Shown: positions 1-7,757, numbered from the stretch's first letter. The stretch is DNA of 8,314 nt from Flavobacteriaceae bacterium (GCA_023145595.1 JAGLDM010000369.1:1-8314); one strand, 5' to 3'. Notes: generated by a model from the sequence alone, not told the origin. Numbers and translations are program-made.

Positions 1-23
1 ACTAATTGTTGTATAGTTGGCAT
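1..23 (-). CDS. rpsL: 30S ribosomal protein S12, N-terminal fragment (cut by window edge)
   Basis: On the minus strand an ATG at 23-21 opens a frame reading MPTIQQL before the window ends. This is the start of bacterial ribosomal protein S12, which typically begins MPTIQQLVRKGR. S12 is part of the decoding centre of the 30S subunit. Only seven complete codons are visible, so the call rests on this near-invariant N-terminus plus the strong Bacteroidota promoter at 79-108, which points towards it. The bases just before the ATG (AAATTAGT in the minus-strand sense) contain no Shine-Dalgarno motif, as is usual in this phylum. In most bacteria rpsL is followed by rpsG and fusA, which would lie to the left outside the window. 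The gene is divergent from the outer-membrane protein gene at 175. Confidence 0.85.
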
Positions 24-78
24 ACTAATTTATAATTGTTTAAGTTTTAATTATTAAACGTCTCTTTTTTAGAGAGTG

Positions 79-108
79 CAAATGTACATCTTTTATTTTG
101 TTATTCAA
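79..108 (-). promoter_or_regulatory. Bacteroidota-type promoter for rpsL
   Basis: Read on the minus strand, there is a TTG at 108-106, a 19-base spacer, and TACATTTG at 86-79. This fits the Bacteroidota primary-sigma consensus TTG-N19-TAnnTTTG exactly. Transcription would start a few bases further left, around 72-76, giving an rpsL leader of roughly 50 bases. A short inverted repeat (TCTCT at 61-65 and AGAGA at 71-75, five-base loop) would fall at the very 5' end of that leader. It is only 5 bp long and may not be significant. Confidence 0.8.
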
Positions 109-174
109 ATACTAGTCGGCTTATTTTAATGATTGTTTTATTAATCGAATGAATAACTTATATTCACACCTAAT

Positions 175-1881
175 TTGAATCCTTATTTTTTTCTTTTGAA
201 AAGTATCTTTACTCCTTATATATATACCCTTTTTTTCGGACTCTCGTTTATTGGTTTGTATGGTCAAAAATTTGAATTAAAAGTCACTGCCAAAGACACC
301 GTTAATACTGAAATCCTACAAGCCGTTTCGTTTCATGAATTCCACAAAACCAAAGACAGTATTTTTGCTGAAATAGCCTCGATTTCCTTAAAACTCTCAA
401 AACTTGGATTTATAGACAATCAAATTTTAAATACTCAACTTAAAGATTCAATATATAACACGCTATTTTTTCTGGGGGCCAATAGCAAATCAATTAGTAT
501 TAAATATGACGCAACTTTAATACCTGAAATTATTCTAAATCAACTAAATGAAACTTATGACGACTCCTATATATATACCGAATTAAAAAACGTCCCGAAA
601 CTGCTGAATAACATCATTGCTGAATTAGATAATCAAGGCTATTCCTTTTCACGGGTTTCACTTAAAAATATAACAAAAACTGCGGAGAAGTTGCAAGCCG
701 AATTAAATATTCAAATATCAACTCAAAGAACAATTGACCATATCATAGTAAAAGGCTATACCGATTTTCCTAAATCCTATTTAAACCATTATTTAAAATT
801 AAAAAAAGGCGTGGTTTTTAACGAATCAAAAATAAGTGATCTATCAAATGGTATTGCTTCTATACCTTTTGCTTCTGAAACGCGATCACCAGAAGTTCTG
901 TTTGAAAAAGATTCTACCTCTATTTATTTATACCTTCAAAAAACGAAAATCAATAGATTTGACGGACTCATAGGTTTTGCTTCTAATGACCAAGGGAAAA
1001 TTAAATTTAACGGATACCTAGATTTATATTTAAGTAATTTATTTAATAAAGGAGAATCTTTTTCTATGCAATGGAAAAGCAATAGCGAAGATCGAAAAAC
1101 CTTCAATGTTTCTTTAATTACTCCTTTTATTTTTAACTCCCCTTTTTCCTTTGGGGCTTCTTTAAACATACATAAGCAAGATTCTACTTTTTTAAATACT
1201 AAAGGTAATTTTGATTTATACTACCTACTTAAATCAAACCATCAAATTCTAGCAAATTTGAGAACTGAAACTTCTAATGAAATATCCGACAACAATCTAT
1301 CCGTCGAAGATTTTAAAACCATTTTCTACGGAACTTCCTATATTTATAGAAAACCAGACCCCATACGCCCCTTTCAAGACAAAGCACATGTGCACATCAC
1401 AGGCTTATGGGGAAATAGAGCAACCATTTCAGACAAGGTCTCGCAAGCCCAAAGCAAATACCAATTAACAGCCAGTTATATTTGGACCTTAAATAAAAAC
1501 AACTCCTTCTTTTTCAAAAACCAAAGTGCACTTTTATTATCGGACAATTATTATTTAAATGAATTGTATCGCATTGGTGGTATTTCAACAATTCGGGGAT
1601 TTAAAGAGGAAACAATTTATAGCTCTGGATACAGCATTGCAAATTTTGAGTACCGCTATCACATCAACTTAACTTCTAAATTCTACAGCATTACAGACGT
1701 TGGTTATATTCAAAATAAAATGATTGACACCTACTCAACGATCTACGGTTTTGGACTAGGTTATTCCTACGGAACAAAAAACGGGTTAATTGACATTAGT
1801 TACGCTTTAGGAAAACAAAACAATATTCCAATCGAATTCAAAAACGCTACTTTTCACATAAAATACATAAAAGTCTTTTAA
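175..1881 (+). CDS. Omp85/BamA-family outer-membrane beta-barrel protein with POTRA-like region
   Basis: A 568-residue outer-membrane protein. Residues 1-30 form a signal peptide with a long hydrophobic run ending LYG|Q. About 139-181 and 184-258 look like POTRA modules (the second contains IDHIIVKGY, typical of a POTRA first strand). From about 260 to the end are alternating amphipathic strands, finishing in FHIKYIKVF with a terminal Phe, the usual beta-signal recognised by BAM. RIGGISTIRGF at 466-476 carries the conserved (V/I)RGF motif of the Omp85 loop L6. The family inserts or translocates proteins at the outer membrane. At this length, with few POTRAs, this is not the housekeeping BamA (which is much longer) but a TamA-like or 'surface antigen' paralogue; its client is unknown. 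No in-frame ATG exists before residue 298. The frame opens after a TAA at 154, so the start must be TTG at 175 or TTG at 196. The latter gives a compact signal peptide beginning (M)KSIFTPY and is equally plausible. It is divergent from rpsL, and 254 bases separate it from the SusC gene. Confidence 0.85.
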   Translation: MNPYFFLLKSIFTPYIYTLFFGLSFIGLYGQKFELKVTAKDTVNTEILQAVSFHEFHKTKDSIFAEIASISLKLSKLGFIDNQILNTQLKDSIYNTLFFLGANSKSISIKYDATLIPEIILNQLNETYDDSYIYTELKNVPKLLNNIIAELDNQGYSFSRVSLKNITKTAEKLQAELNIQISTQRTIDHIIVKGYTDFPKSYLNHYLKLKKGVVFNESKISDLSNGIASIPFASETRSPEVLFEKDSTSIYLYLQKTKINRFDGLIGFASNDQGKIKFNGYLDLYLSNLFNKGESFSMQWKSNSEDRKTFNVSLITPFIFNSPFSFGASLNIHKQDSTFLNTKGNFDLYYLLKSNHQILANLRTETSNEISDNNLSVEDFKTIFYGTSYIYRKPDPIRPFQDKAHVHITGLWGNRATISDKVSQAQSKYQLTASYIWTLNKNNSFFFKNQSALLLSDNYYLNELYRIGGISTIRGFKEETIYSSGYSIANFEYRYHINLTSKFYSITDVGYIQNKMIDTYSTIYGFGLGYSYGTKNGLIDISYALGKQNNIPIEFKNATFHIKYIKVF

Positions 1882-2050
1882 TTTCAATTCTCCTACTCCA
1901 AATATTATATTTCCTTACGTTTTAAACTTTTACATGCATAAATAGCATCTTATCACATATACTAATCAAAATTAACTTTTTGACTCTGAATAATCAACTA
2001 AGAAAGTAAATCACTGCGAATATCACAATTAAACCCACCCAAACCCCTCT

Positions 2051-2077
2051 TTTTTTAACATTTTTTATGTTAAAAAA
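2051..2077. repeat. Perfect 11-bp inverted repeat upstream of the SusC gene
   Basis: TTTTTTAACAT at 2051-2061 is perfectly complementary to ATGTTAAAAAA at 2067-2077, with a five-T loop. It lies 58 bases before the SusC ATG at 2136. The distal arm ends in A residues on either strand, so no T-tract follows the stem and it does not look like an intrinsic terminator. It could be an operator for a dimeric regulator (core TTAACAT...ATGTTAA) or a stem-loop in the 5' untranslated region affecting mRNA stability or translation. The structure itself is certain; the function is inferred. The ATG inside the right arm is in frame with the SusC gene but is probably not its start. Confidence 0.6.
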
Positions 2078-2135
2078 TAGTTTTATTAACTTTTTATTAA
2101 GACTTTTGACTTTAATTAATCCAAATTATCATATA

Positions 2136-5100
2136 ATGAAAACAAAGTTTAACGGAATCTTAACACTATTTCTAGCGTTTGTCGTGCAACTCTCGTTTGC
2201 ACAAACAGAAACAATTTCTGGTAATGTTACTGATGAATCAGGCCCCTTACCTGGTGTTAGTATTCTTATCAAAGGTAGTACAACGGGTACAGAAACCGAT
2301 TTTGACGGTAACTATACGATTACAGCATCTACAGGAGATGTTTTAACATTTAGTTTTGTTGGAATGCTTTCTCAGGATATTACTGTTGGCAGTTCAAATA
2401 CAATAAATACCACACTTGAATCAGACAATGTTTTGGATGAAGTTGTAATCGTTGGTTACGGTACTTCAACAAAACAATCTTTTACTGGAACAGTAAAAAC
2501 GATTAAAGCTGAGGAATTAGCTAAAAAGTCTGTTACAAACGTTTCTCAAGCCTTGGCAGGAGAAGTTGCTGGTGTAACAGTAATCAATACTTCTGGTCAA
2601 CCAGGAACAACTTCTACAATTAGAATTCGTGGTTATGGCTCTGTAAATGGTAACAGAGACCCTCTTTATGTGATTGATGGAGTTCCTTTTTCTGGGAATT
2701 TGAATTCTATCAACCCTTCGGATATTGCTTCAACAACAGTATTAAAAGATGCAACTGCAACGGCAATATATGGTGCTAGAGGTGCAAATGGAGTGATTTT
2801 AATCAACACTAAAACTGGTAAATCAGGAACTTCAACTATTGAAGTTGATACTAAAGCCGGAATAAATATAAATTTATTACCGCGTAACGAAATCATTAAA
2901 TCTCCTGAAGAGTATATTGGCTTAAGCTGGGAAGCTATGAAAAACAAAGGTGCTGCGCTAGGCGTCTCTGATCCTATTGATTATGCCAACCAAAATATAT
3001 TTTCTGGAGGTGGTATCAATCCTAAATATAACTTATGGGATGTTCCTGGAGCAGATCTTATTGACCCTGCAACTGGACAAGTTAGACCTGGAGTTGGAAG
3101 AAAGTATAATCCAGAGGACTGGGAAGATTATGGGTTCCAAACTTCTTATAGAACAGAGGCGAACTTAAAAATGAGTGGTGGTGACGAAAAAACTAAATAC
3201 TTCACTTCATTTGGTTACTTAAATGATGAAGGATATATCATTAATTCTGATTATTCTAGATTAACTGCAAGAATCAATTTAAGTCATAATGTTAAACCCT
3301 GGTTAAAAGGAACATTTAATATGGGTTATACAATTTCTGAAACAAATGATAACGGACAGTCCGAAGATTCTGGAAGTATTTTTTGGTTCGTAGACAACAT
3401 TCCTTCTATTTTCCCTTTATACTTAAGAGATACTAATGGTGATTTTATTGACGAACCAATTTATGGTGGAAATGAATATGACTACGGTCTAGGAAGACCA
3501 TTCGGGGCATTTACAAATTCTATTGCTGATGCGTATTACGACAAGAGTGAAGCAAAACGTCATGAATTAAATGGTAACTTTTCTTTTAACATCAAATTTA
3601 CTGATAAATTAAATTTTGAAACGACCTTAGGTTACCAATACTACAATAATAAATACAACAACTTAAATAACCCCTTCTTTGGTTCCGCAGCAGGACAAGG
3701 AGGTTCTATTTACAAAACAGATAAACAATTGCTTTCTTACAACTTCTTAAACTTATTAAGATATAAAAACAATTGGGGAGAACACGGTCTTGAAGTATTG
3801 GCGGCTCACGAAACTAATAGTTGGGAATATAAATTCCAATCTGCTAGCAAATCAAAAATGGTACATCCAAATATTGATGATTTAAATAACTTTGTTATTG
3901 TATCATCTCCTCCTTCTTCTTATACCGATGCAGTAAAACTAGAAAGTTATTTCGGACAGGTAAACTACAATTTCAGAAGCAAATACTTTGTAACAGGGTC
4001 TATTCGTAGAGATGGTTCATCTAGATTTGTAAATGAAAAATGGGGGACTTTTGGTTCGGCAGGAGTTTCTTGGATTGCTAGTAAAGAATCTTTTTTAGAG
4101 AATATTGAATTTATCAATTTCTTAAAATTAAAAACAAGTTATGGTCTTGTTGGTGAACAAGCTGGTGTAGGATACTACCCTGGATACAACACGTTCAATG
4201 TGAGTAACTTGAATGATGAAATTGCAATTACACCTAAAGATATTGGAAATCCTGATTTAACTTGGGAAACTTCTAAAATGTTTCAAGTAGGTACAGAAAT
4301 GACACTTTTAAACAATCTTTTTGACATCAATCTTGACTATTATATAAAGAATACAGATAATTTGCTTTTTGACAGGCGTGTAGGACCTTCAGTAGGTTAT
4401 GCAATCCAAACAGTAAATGATGGACAATTACAAAATAGTGGTTTTGAATTTGATATTGCTACTCATTTAGTTAATACGGCAGATTTCAAATTAGACTTTA
4501 TCATTAATGGAGAATTTTTACATAATGAAATAACTGCTATGCCAATTGACCCATCAACAGATGAACAAAAATTAATTGATATTGATGGTCGTTACGGTAG
4601 AGCCGTTGGGCATTCATTATATGACTTCTACATTAAAGAATGGGCTGGGGTTGACCCTGCTGATGGTACTGCTATGTGGAACCAATATTTTGATGATATG
4701 AATAATGATGGAATCTTAGATAGTGGTGAAGAAATCGCTTCAATGTTTGAGTATTTAGATAAAAACCCAGATGCAAACGTACAGCAAACAATAACAAAAA
4801 CGTATGCAGACGCAACACAAAAATTTGTAGATAAATCAGCAATACCAATTGTAAGAGGTGCTTTTAGATTAGGTGGTCAATTCAAAAACTTTGACTTTAG
4901 CACCCAATTCTTATACAGTTTAGGAGGTTATGCTTTTGACTATGCGTATGCTGACTTAATGGATAACGTTGCTATTGGGAACAACAACTGGCATAAAGAT
5001 ATTTATGACAGATGGCAACAGCCTGGTGACATTACCAATGTACCTCGTTTATCAAGTGATTATGACAAAAATGTACGATCTACCTCTACACGTTTTATTA

Positions 5101-5333
5101 CTAAAACAGATTATTTAGCATTAAACAATGTTAAAATTGGTTATACTATTCCAAATAAGACCTTAGGAAAATCAGGAATTGATGCTATTAACATCTCATT
5201 ATCAGGAGATAATATGTTTTTATTAAGTGAACGCAAAGGATTTAACCCTTCAACAACTGAATCCGGCACATCTGATCGTTACACATATTCACCTTTATCT
5301 ACGTTTACCTTAGGTGTAAATGTTAAATTTTAA
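2136..5333 (+). CDS. SusC/RagA-family TonB-dependent outer-membrane transporter
   Basis: A 1065-residue TonB-linked transporter that, with its SusD partner, imports a ligand across the outer membrane using energy from TonB-ExbBD. In order: signal peptide 1-22 (cut at SFA|Q); a carboxypeptidase-regulatory-like beta-sandwich at about 26-95 (ISGNVTDESGPLPGVSILIKG, then DFDGNYTI), characteristic of SusC proteins; the TonB-box region DEVVIVGYGT at 101-110; the plug at about 111-228, with IRIRGYGS, PLYVIDGVP and IYGARGANGVILI; and then the barrel, ending in NVKF with a terminal Phe. Residues 854-865 form a canonical EF-hand-like loop (DMNNDGILDSGE), a probable calcium site. An in-frame ATG at 2067 would add 23 residues and spoil the signal peptide. 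I chose the ATG at 2136, which gives MKTKFNGILTLFLAFVV. It is the first gene of an apparent operon with SusD 18 bases downstream. No FecR-interacting signalling domain precedes the TonB box, so sigma/anti-sigma signalling is not indicated. The ligand is unknown. Confidence 0.95.
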   Translation: MKTKFNGILTLFLAFVVQLSFAQTETISGNVTDESGPLPGVSILIKGSTTGTETDFDGNYTITASTGDVLTFSFVGMLSQDITVGSSNTINTTLESDNVLDEVVIVGYGTSTKQSFTGTVKTIKAEELAKKSVTNVSQALAGEVAGVTVINTSGQPGTTSTIRIRGYGSVNGNRDPLYVIDGVPFSGNLNSINPSDIASTTVLKDATATAIYGARGANGVILINTKTGKSGTSTIEVDTKAGININLLPRNEIIKSPEEYIGLSWEAMKNKGAALGVSDPIDYANQNIFSGGGINPKYNLWDVPGADLIDPATGQVRPGVGRKYNPEDWEDYGFQTSYRTEANLKMSGGDEKTKYFTSFGYLNDEGYIINSDYSRLTARINLSHNVKPWLKGTFNMGYTISETNDNGQSEDSGSIFWFVDNIPSIFPLYLRDTNGDFIDEPIYGGNEYDYGLGRPFGAFTNSIADAYYDKSEAKRHELNGNFSFNIKFTDKLNFETTLGYQYYNNKYNNLNNPFFGSAAGQGGSIYKTDKQLLSYNFLNLLRYKNNWGEHGLEVLAAHETNSWEYKFQSASKSKMVHPNIDDLNNFVIVSSPPSSYTDAVKLESYFGQVNYNFRSKYFVTGSIRRDGSSRFVNEKWGTFGSAGVSWIASKESFLENIEFINFLKLKTSYGLVGEQAGVGYYPGYNTFNVSNLNDEIAITPKDIGNPDLTWETSKMFQVGTEMTLLNNLFDINLDYYIKNTDNLLFDRRVGPSVGYAIQTVNDGQLQNSGFEFDIATHLVNTADFKLDFIINGEFLHNEITAMPIDPSTDEQKLIDIDGRYGRAVGHSLYDFYIKEWAGVDPADGTAMWNQYFDDMNNDGILDSGEEIASMFEYLDKNPDANVQQTITKTYADATQKFVDKSAIPIVRGAFRLGGQFKNFDFSTQFLYSLGGYAFDYAYADLMDNVAIGNNNWHKDIYDRWQQPGDITNVPRLSSDYDKNVRSTSTRFITKTDYLALNNVKIGYTIPNKTLGKSGIDAINISLSGDNMFLLSERKGFNPSTTESGTSDRYTYSPLSTFTLGVNVKF
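4695..4730 (+). other. EF-hand-like calcium-binding loop within the SusC protein
   Basis: Residues 854-865 of the SusC-type protein read D-M-N-N-D-G-I-L-D-S-G-E. Position 1 Asp, 3 Asn, 5 Asp, 6 Gly, 8 Leu, 9 Asp and 12 Glu match the 12-residue EF-hand loop pattern. Similar Asp/Asn-Gly loops occur at this point in many SusC barrels, where the region lies in the C-terminal third and probably in an extracellular loop. Calcium binding is inferred from the motif alone. Confidence 0.6.
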
Positions 5334-5351
5334 TACATAAATAATTTAATT

Positions 5352-6821
5352 ATGAAAAAAATATTTATAAAATCACTATCGTTACTTTTCCTATTTGGGA
5401 TTAGTTGTAGTGAAGAATTTCTTGAGGTTGAACCTACAGAATTTCTAACTCAAGAACAAATAGCAGAAGCTGCAAAAAATAATCCAGACGTTATTGCAGG
5501 TAGTTTGGCGGGTATCTATACAACCATGTTTGAAACTGAAACAGGAGGTACAGACCGTGCTGATGATTTTGGTCAAAAAGGCTATGATATCTATAGCGAC
5601 ATGTTGAGTGGTGACATGGCTTTATCTGTAAGCACTTATGGATGGTATCGATCTGGCATTACAGAGTATCAAGGGCCTTTAGATTACACCGATAATAGTA
5701 ATTATATAGTTTGGAGATATTACTACAGAATTATTCGATCTGCCAATTCGGTAATTGATGCTGCTGGAGGAAACGATATTGTTCCTGATTTAGACGAGGT
5801 AAAATGGATTTTAGGGCAAGCAAAAGCGATGAGAGCCTATGGGTATTTTTACCTTACACAATTCTTTACAGAATCGTACAATCCCTCAGATTTAATTTTA
5901 CCTATTTATATAAACCCTTCGGCTCCAAATCAGCCAAAAAGTTCTACTGCAGAAGTATTTGCTTTAATTGAAAAAGATTTAACGGATGCTATTTCGTTAT
6001 TAGATAATTTTACAAGAACTTCTAAAAACGAAGTTAATAAATATGTTGCCAAAGCATTATTAGCTTATACATATGGTGTCATGGGAGATAATGATTCTGT
6101 TAAAACTTTAACAAGTGACATCTTAAACAATGGTGGATTTACCATGATGGATTCATCTGAAGTAACTGGTGGATTTAATAATGTGAATATCAACGGCTGG
6201 ATGTGGGCTCAAGACATTACCTTAGACAACGGCTTAGACTTAGTTTCTTGGTGGGGTCAAATAGATCTTTACACTTATAGTTACGCTGCTGCTGGAGATG
6301 TTAAAGCTAGGGATGAAAATCTATACAACGCTATTCCTGCGGATGATGTTAGAAAAGGACAATTTGATCCAAGTACTGGTGTTGATACTTATTTAATGCC
6401 TACCAATAAATTTTACGATGATGCTAAAGTTATATCAGGTCAAAGAAATATTGAAACTGATTATGTGTATATGAGAGTTGCTGAGATGTATTTACTAAAT
6501 GCTGAAGCTGCTGCCAAAACTGGTGATGAAGGAATGGCTAAAACAAGTTTAAAGTTTGTGTTGAATCAAAGAGTTCCAGATGCATCTTATGTTGATGCAT
6601 TAAGCGGACAAGCTTTGTTAGATGAGATTTATCTTCAAACTAGAATTGAATTGTGGGGAGAAGGTAAAAGTTATTTAGCAATGAAACGTAATAAAGCAAC
6701 TATTACAAGAGGCCCTAACCATTTATCTGGTGTTGGAGAGGCTATTTCTTATGATGATGATAGATTGACTTTTGAGATTCCACAAAGTGAGATTCAAAAC
6801 AATCCTCATATAGATTTATAA
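5352..6821 (+). CDS. SusD/RagB-family nutrient-binding surface lipoprotein
   Basis: A 489-residue lipoprotein that caps the SusC barrel on the cell surface and binds its ligand. The N-terminus is a lipoprotein signal peptide with the lipidated Cys at 19 (FGISC). It is followed by SEEFLE, which resembles the flavobacterial surface-export signal of acidic residues directly after Ser at +2. Family hallmarks are: the early segment FLEVEPTEFLT (23-33); WILGQAKAMRAYGYFYLTQFF (152-172), a TPR-like helix pair; YVYMRVAEMYLLNAEAAAKTGD (371-392); RIELWGEGKSYLAMKR (431-446); and the C-terminal signature FEIPQSEIQNNPHI (474-487), typical of RagB/SusD proteins. Length is normal for the family. Several aromatic residues (W284, W286, W300, W301) in the variable middle might contact ligand, but no substrate can be deduced. 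The gene starts 18 bases after the SusC stop and is followed after 28 bases by the accessory lipoprotein gene, so all three are probably one transcript. Confidence 0.95.
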   Translation: MKKIFIKSLSLLFLFGISCSEEFLEVEPTEFLTQEQIAEAAKNNPDVIAGSLAGIYTTMFETETGGTDRADDFGQKGYDIYSDMLSGDMALSVSTYGWYRSGITEYQGPLDYTDNSNYIVWRYYYRIIRSANSVIDAAGGNDIVPDLDEVKWILGQAKAMRAYGYFYLTQFFTESYNPSDLILPIYINPSAPNQPKSSTAEVFALIEKDLTDAISLLDNFTRTSKNEVNKYVAKALLAYTYGVMGDNDSVKTLTSDILNNGGFTMMDSSEVTGGFNNVNINGWMWAQDITLDNGLDLVSWWGQIDLYTYSYAAAGDVKARDENLYNAIPADDVRKGQFDPSTGVDTYLMPTNKFYDDAKVISGQRNIETDYVYMRVAEMYLLNAEAAAKTGDEGMAKTSLKFVLNQRVPDASYVDALSGQALLDEIYLQTRIELWGEGKSYLAMKRNKATITRGPNHLSGVGEAISYDDDRLTFEIPQSEIQNNPHIDL

Positions 6822-6849
6822 TAAACGAATAATAACACAAACAATATAA

Positions 6850-7686
6850 ATGATGAAAAAAATTAGTTTTTTAATAATGATTGCTTTGTCGGTTTTTATC
6901 TTCAATAGTTGTGAAGATGATGAAATTGGAACAGAGCACATTGATTATGTTTCTTTTGGATTAATACCATCGAATATCAATGTTATAAAAAATTCTTCAA
7001 CCAGTATCGATTTACACCTATATGCTACTCAAATCACTAATTCTGATAGAGTTTTTAATATCGTTGTTTCTGACGACACTACTTTAGACCCTTTATCATA
7101 TAGTTTGCCGTCCACAATTGTTGTTCCTGCAAACTCTAATGACGGGAAAATTACTGTAGTTTTTTCTGACAATAACTTGGGAGAAAATCCTGAAAGTTTC
7201 GGGCTGTCTCTTGAACCAGTTTCTGATGTACTAATGGGAAATACTATTAGTACATCAATTCAAAAAGCATGTCCTGCCGCTTTAGAGGATTTAGTTGGAT
7301 CTTTTTCTGTAACCACAAACACATCTGGGTACGAAAATGATATAACAACTCAATTAAGCGGAGAAGATTTAACCGTTTTTAATCTTGCAGAAGGTATTAT
7401 GGAAGGTGCTTGGGGTGAGCCAATAACAGATGGAGGATCTTTTAAAATGACTGTAGACTTAGACACTGGAACATTAACTATTCCAAGACAATACTTCGTA
7501 ACAACAGTTTATGACGGTGATAATTACACTTATGAAATCATAGGCTCTGGCTCATGGAACAATTGCGGGTCATCACCAACTTTAGATATAACATATGATG
7601 TATATTATACAGGTGATGAAACAGGTATTGGTAATGATTACTTTGCTACTGCATTTGGGGGTGTCTTTACATTGGATCAACCTTAA
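6850..7686 (+). CDS. Uncharacterised SusE-position lipoprotein with Calx-beta-like domain
   Basis: A 278-residue probable surface lipoprotein that I cannot assign to a named protein. The signal peptide ends at Cys21 (IFNSC) and is followed by EDDE, again resembling a Bacteroidota surface-export signal. Residues about 33-137 look like an all-beta domain related to Calx-beta: a stretch with VVPANSNDGKITVVF, then LGENPESFGLSLEPVSDV, then a final strand TISTSIQ. Residues about 141-278 form a second beta-rich, acidic and Gly/Thr-rich domain beginning CPAALEDLVGSFSVTTNT. Cys141 and Cys239 could form a disulfide. The gene occupies the place of SusE/SusF-type accessory glycan-binding proteins in Sus operons, so an accessory ligand-binding role is inferred from context only. 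Two ATGs are adjacent (6850, 6853); the second gives a conventional MKKISFLIM start, and either is possible. It ends 18 bases before a strong terminator, closing the operon. Confidence 0.8.
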   Translation: MMKKISFLIMIALSVFIFNSCEDDEIGTEHIDYVSFGLIPSNINVIKNSSTSIDLHLYATQITNSDRVFNIVVSDDTTLDPLSYSLPSTIVVPANSNDGKITVVFSDNNLGENPESFGLSLEPVSDVLMGNTISTSIQKACPAALEDLVGSFSVTTNTSGYENDITTQLSGEDLTVFNLAEGIMEGAWGEPITDGGSFKMTVDLDTGTLTIPRQYFVTTVYDGDNYTYEIIGSGSWNNCGSSPTLDITYDVYYTGDETGIGNDYFATAFGGVFTLDQP

Positions 7687-7704
7687 TAAATTAGAATACG
7701 TTTT

Positions 7705-7744
7705 AAAAGGTGTTAAACAGTTATTGTTTAACACCTTTTTTTTT
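7705..7744 (+). terminator. Strong intrinsic terminator of the SusC-SusD-lipoprotein operon
   Basis: AAAAGGTGTTAAAC at 7705-7718 pairs perfectly with GTTTAACACCTTTT at 7726-7739 (14 bp) around a seven-base loop AGTTATT. A run of nine T residues (7736-7744) overlaps and follows the right arm. It begins 18 bases after the lipoprotein stop codon and ends 25 bases before the next ATG, so it insulates rlmB from the upstream operon. Confidence 0.92.
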
Positions 7745-7757
7745 GACAAAATAACTC

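Noticed and set aside
133..177. Possible promoter for the Omp85-family gene (TTG at 133-135, TATATTCA at 159-166; or TAATTTG at 171-177).
   Set aside because: The first -7 candidate has two mismatches and a 23-base spacer; the second is one base short of TAnnTTTG and lacks a correctly spaced TTG.
1971..2122. Imperfect direct repeat: ATTAACTTTTT at 1971-1981 and 2085-2095, each followed by a TTGAC and an AATAATC/TTAATC-like stretch.
   Set aside because: The sequence is strongly AT-rich and the shared part is short and gapped; chance similarity is a sufficient explanation without conservation data.
1882..2135. Search for a standard Bacteroidota promoter upstream of the SusC gene.
   Set aside because: TATATTTC and TACGTTTT each differ by one base from TAnnTTTG, but neither has a TTG at a suitable distance, and the TTGs at 1980 and 2106 have no good -7 partner. 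I could not place a promoter with confidence.
2067..2135. In-frame ATG at 2067 as the SusC start.
   Set aside because: It would put 23 residues in front of an excellent signal peptide and lies inside the right arm of the palindrome; the ATG at 2136 fits the family far better.
2666..2947. Minus-strand open frame of 93 codons inside the SusC gene, and a similar one of 77 codons at 936-1169.
   Set aside because: Both are antisense to well-supported coding regions, have no recognisable protein features and no promoter; they are shadow frames.
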